From Gammaproteobacteria bacterium (GTDB lineage: Bacteria > Pseudomonadota > Gammaproteobacteria > Steroidobacterales > Steroidobacteraceae), in contig JAURMS010000165.1 in the NCBI GenBank assembly GCA_030830595.1, positions 1 through 6,467 of the forward strand: 6,467 bases of DNA. Reading direction: 5' to 3'. The translations under genes and the position numbers were made by a program. The notes under the pieces were generated by a model. That model was not told the DNA's origin and ran no database searches. It saw nothing but the letters and a program-made list of their open reading frames with translations. This document shows, piece by piece, positions 5,586 through 6,467 of this stretch (position 1 is its first letter; each line of letters begins with the position of its first letter).

Positions 5586-6467
5586 TCACTTCTCTTCTAC
5601 CGGCACGAGGCCGAGGCGCTCGATCATCCGGTCTTTCAGGATGAACTTCTGGACCTTGCCGGAGGGCGTCAGCGGGAACTCGTCCACGAACTCGACGTAC
5701 TCCGGCACCTTCCAGCGGGAAATGCGCTGGGCGCACCAGTTGCGGATCTCGCCGGCAGTGGCCGTGCTGGCCCCACGCCGCCGGATGACCGCGCAGGCCA
5801 CCTCGCCATAGCGCGGATCGGGCACCCCGACCACCGCCACGTCCATGATCGCCTCGTGCTCGCGCATGTAGGCCTCGATCTCCACCGGTGAGAGGTTCTC
5901 GCCACCGCGGATGATCATTTCCTTGCTGCGCCCGACGATGGCGACATAGCCGTCCTCGTCCATCCGGGCCAGGTCGCCAGAGGCTATCCAGCCGTCCTGC
6001 GGCTCGCCCCGCCCCTCGCTGGCCCCGTAGCCGTTCATGGCGCCCGGCCCGCGGTAGCACAGTTCGCCGACCGCGCCGCGCGGCACCGCGCGCCCCTCGG
6101 CATCGCGGATCAGCACGCTGACGCCCTGCAGGGGCTGCCCGCTGGTGGCGGTCTTCTTGTCGTCGGAATCCTCGGCGTGGGTGGTGGCGGTCACACCGGA
6201 GGTCTCGGTCTGGCCATAGCAGTTGACCACCTCGGCGCCAAACTGCTCGCGACAGCGCAGCAGCAGGTCGCGCGTGACCGGGGCGCCACCGGTGATGATG
6301 CTCCGCAGCGCCGAAAAATCCCGGTGGGCAAAGCTGGGATCCTCGAGCATGGCAATGAGCATGGTGGGCACGCCGATGAAGGCCGTGCAGCGCTCCCGCT
6401 CGAGGATGTCGAGCGTGGCCTGCGGCTTGAAGATGAACAGCGGCAGCGCGGTGGCGCCGTTCAGGCA
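5586..6467 (-). CDS. ANL-superfamily acyl-CoA ligase (AMP-dependent synthetase, FadD-like), C-terminal part
   Basis: The frame is open to the window edge, so the N-terminus and P-loop motif are missing. 293 residues are visible, of roughly 500-550 usual in the family; a GTG at 6371 is internal. Visible motifs in order are V-P-T-M (6360-6371), the Y-G-Q-T-E adenylate motif (6204-6218), the A-S-G-D-L ribose-binding Asp near 5975, and the hinge G-R-S-K-E-M-I-I-R-G-G-E-N around 5895-5933. The C-terminal L-T-P-S-G-K-V-Q-K carries the adenylation lysine, near 5657. The enzyme makes an acyl-adenylate from ATP and a carboxylate, then the CoA thioester. It is the first gene of the visible ligase-crotonase pair and would supply the crotonase with an acyl-CoA. 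Acyl chain, aromatic acid or steroid side-chain/ring acids (compare FadD3) are all possible; the specificity region is mostly outside the window. Confidence 0.92.
   Translation of the reverse strand, partial: CLNGATALPLFIFKPQATLDILERERCTAFIGVPTMLIAMLEDPSFAHRDFSALRSIITGGAPVTRDLLLRCREQFGAEVVNCYGQTETSGVTATTHAEDSDDKKTATSGQPLQGVSVLIRDAEGRAVPRGAVGELCYRGPGAMNGYGASEGRGEPQDGWIASGDLARMDEDGYVAIVGRSKEMIIRGGENLSPVEIEAYMREHEAIMDVAVVGVPDPRYGEVACAVIRRRGASTATAGEIRNWCAQRISRWKVPEYVEFVDEFPLTPSGKVQKFILKDRMIERLGLVPVEEK

Noticed and set aside
4754..5644. Plus-strand open frame of 296 codons opposite the crotonase gene
   Set aside because: It is antisense to a protein with clear crotonase motifs and shows no domain of its own; such frames are common in high-GC genomes.
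6369..6371. GTG as the start of the acyl-CoA ligase gene
   Set aside because: The frame continues upstream to the window edge with family-like sequence (L-N-G-A-T-A-L-P...), so the GTG codes for an internal Val.

Overview
The window is GC-rich with strongly G/C-biased third codon positions. It reads as part of a catabolic locus from a Gram-negative bacterium, probably a gammaproteobacterium or a sphingomonad-like proteobacterium. The Gram-negative call rests on an outer-membrane TonB-dependent receptor with a signal peptide, a TonB box and a C-terminal Phe. The finer taxonomy is inference only. Coding density is high, the two end genes run off the window, and I see no RNA gene, insertion sequence, CRISPR array or phage gene.

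Left half, plus strand (1-2288): the 3' part of an acyl-CoA-dehydrogenase-fold (group D) flavin monooxygenase, then a type I extradiol ring-cleavage dioxygenase of the HsaC/TesB/BphC type that overlaps it by 20 bases, then a TetR-family regulator starting at a TTG codon after an 86-base gap. The first two enzymes form a standard pair: ortho-hydroxylation of a phenolic ring to a catechol, then meta-cleavage. This pairing is known from bacterial steroid degradation (HsaA/HsaC, TesA2/TesB) and from other aromatic pathways.

Right half, minus strand (2318-6467, read right to left): the C-terminal two thirds or so of an ANL-superfamily acyl-CoA ligase, a crotonase-fold protein 19 bases downstream, and after a 114-base gap a TonB-dependent receptor. 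These would activate a carboxylic acid as its CoA thioester, process the acyl-CoA, and import a substrate across the outer membrane. The two halves converge at about 2290-2320, where two adjacent perfect inverted repeats each include one of the two stop codons.

Together the genes fit uptake and breakdown of a hydrophobic polycyclic or steroid-like compound under TetR control, but the substrate cannot be read from the sequence. The most notable points are the crotonase, which lacks both classical catalytic glutamates; the receptor, whose mature form has exactly four cysteines in two close pairs plus several hydrophobic putative loops; and stop-codon-overlapping hairpins at three of the gene ends. 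I do not see a clearly new kind of system here.
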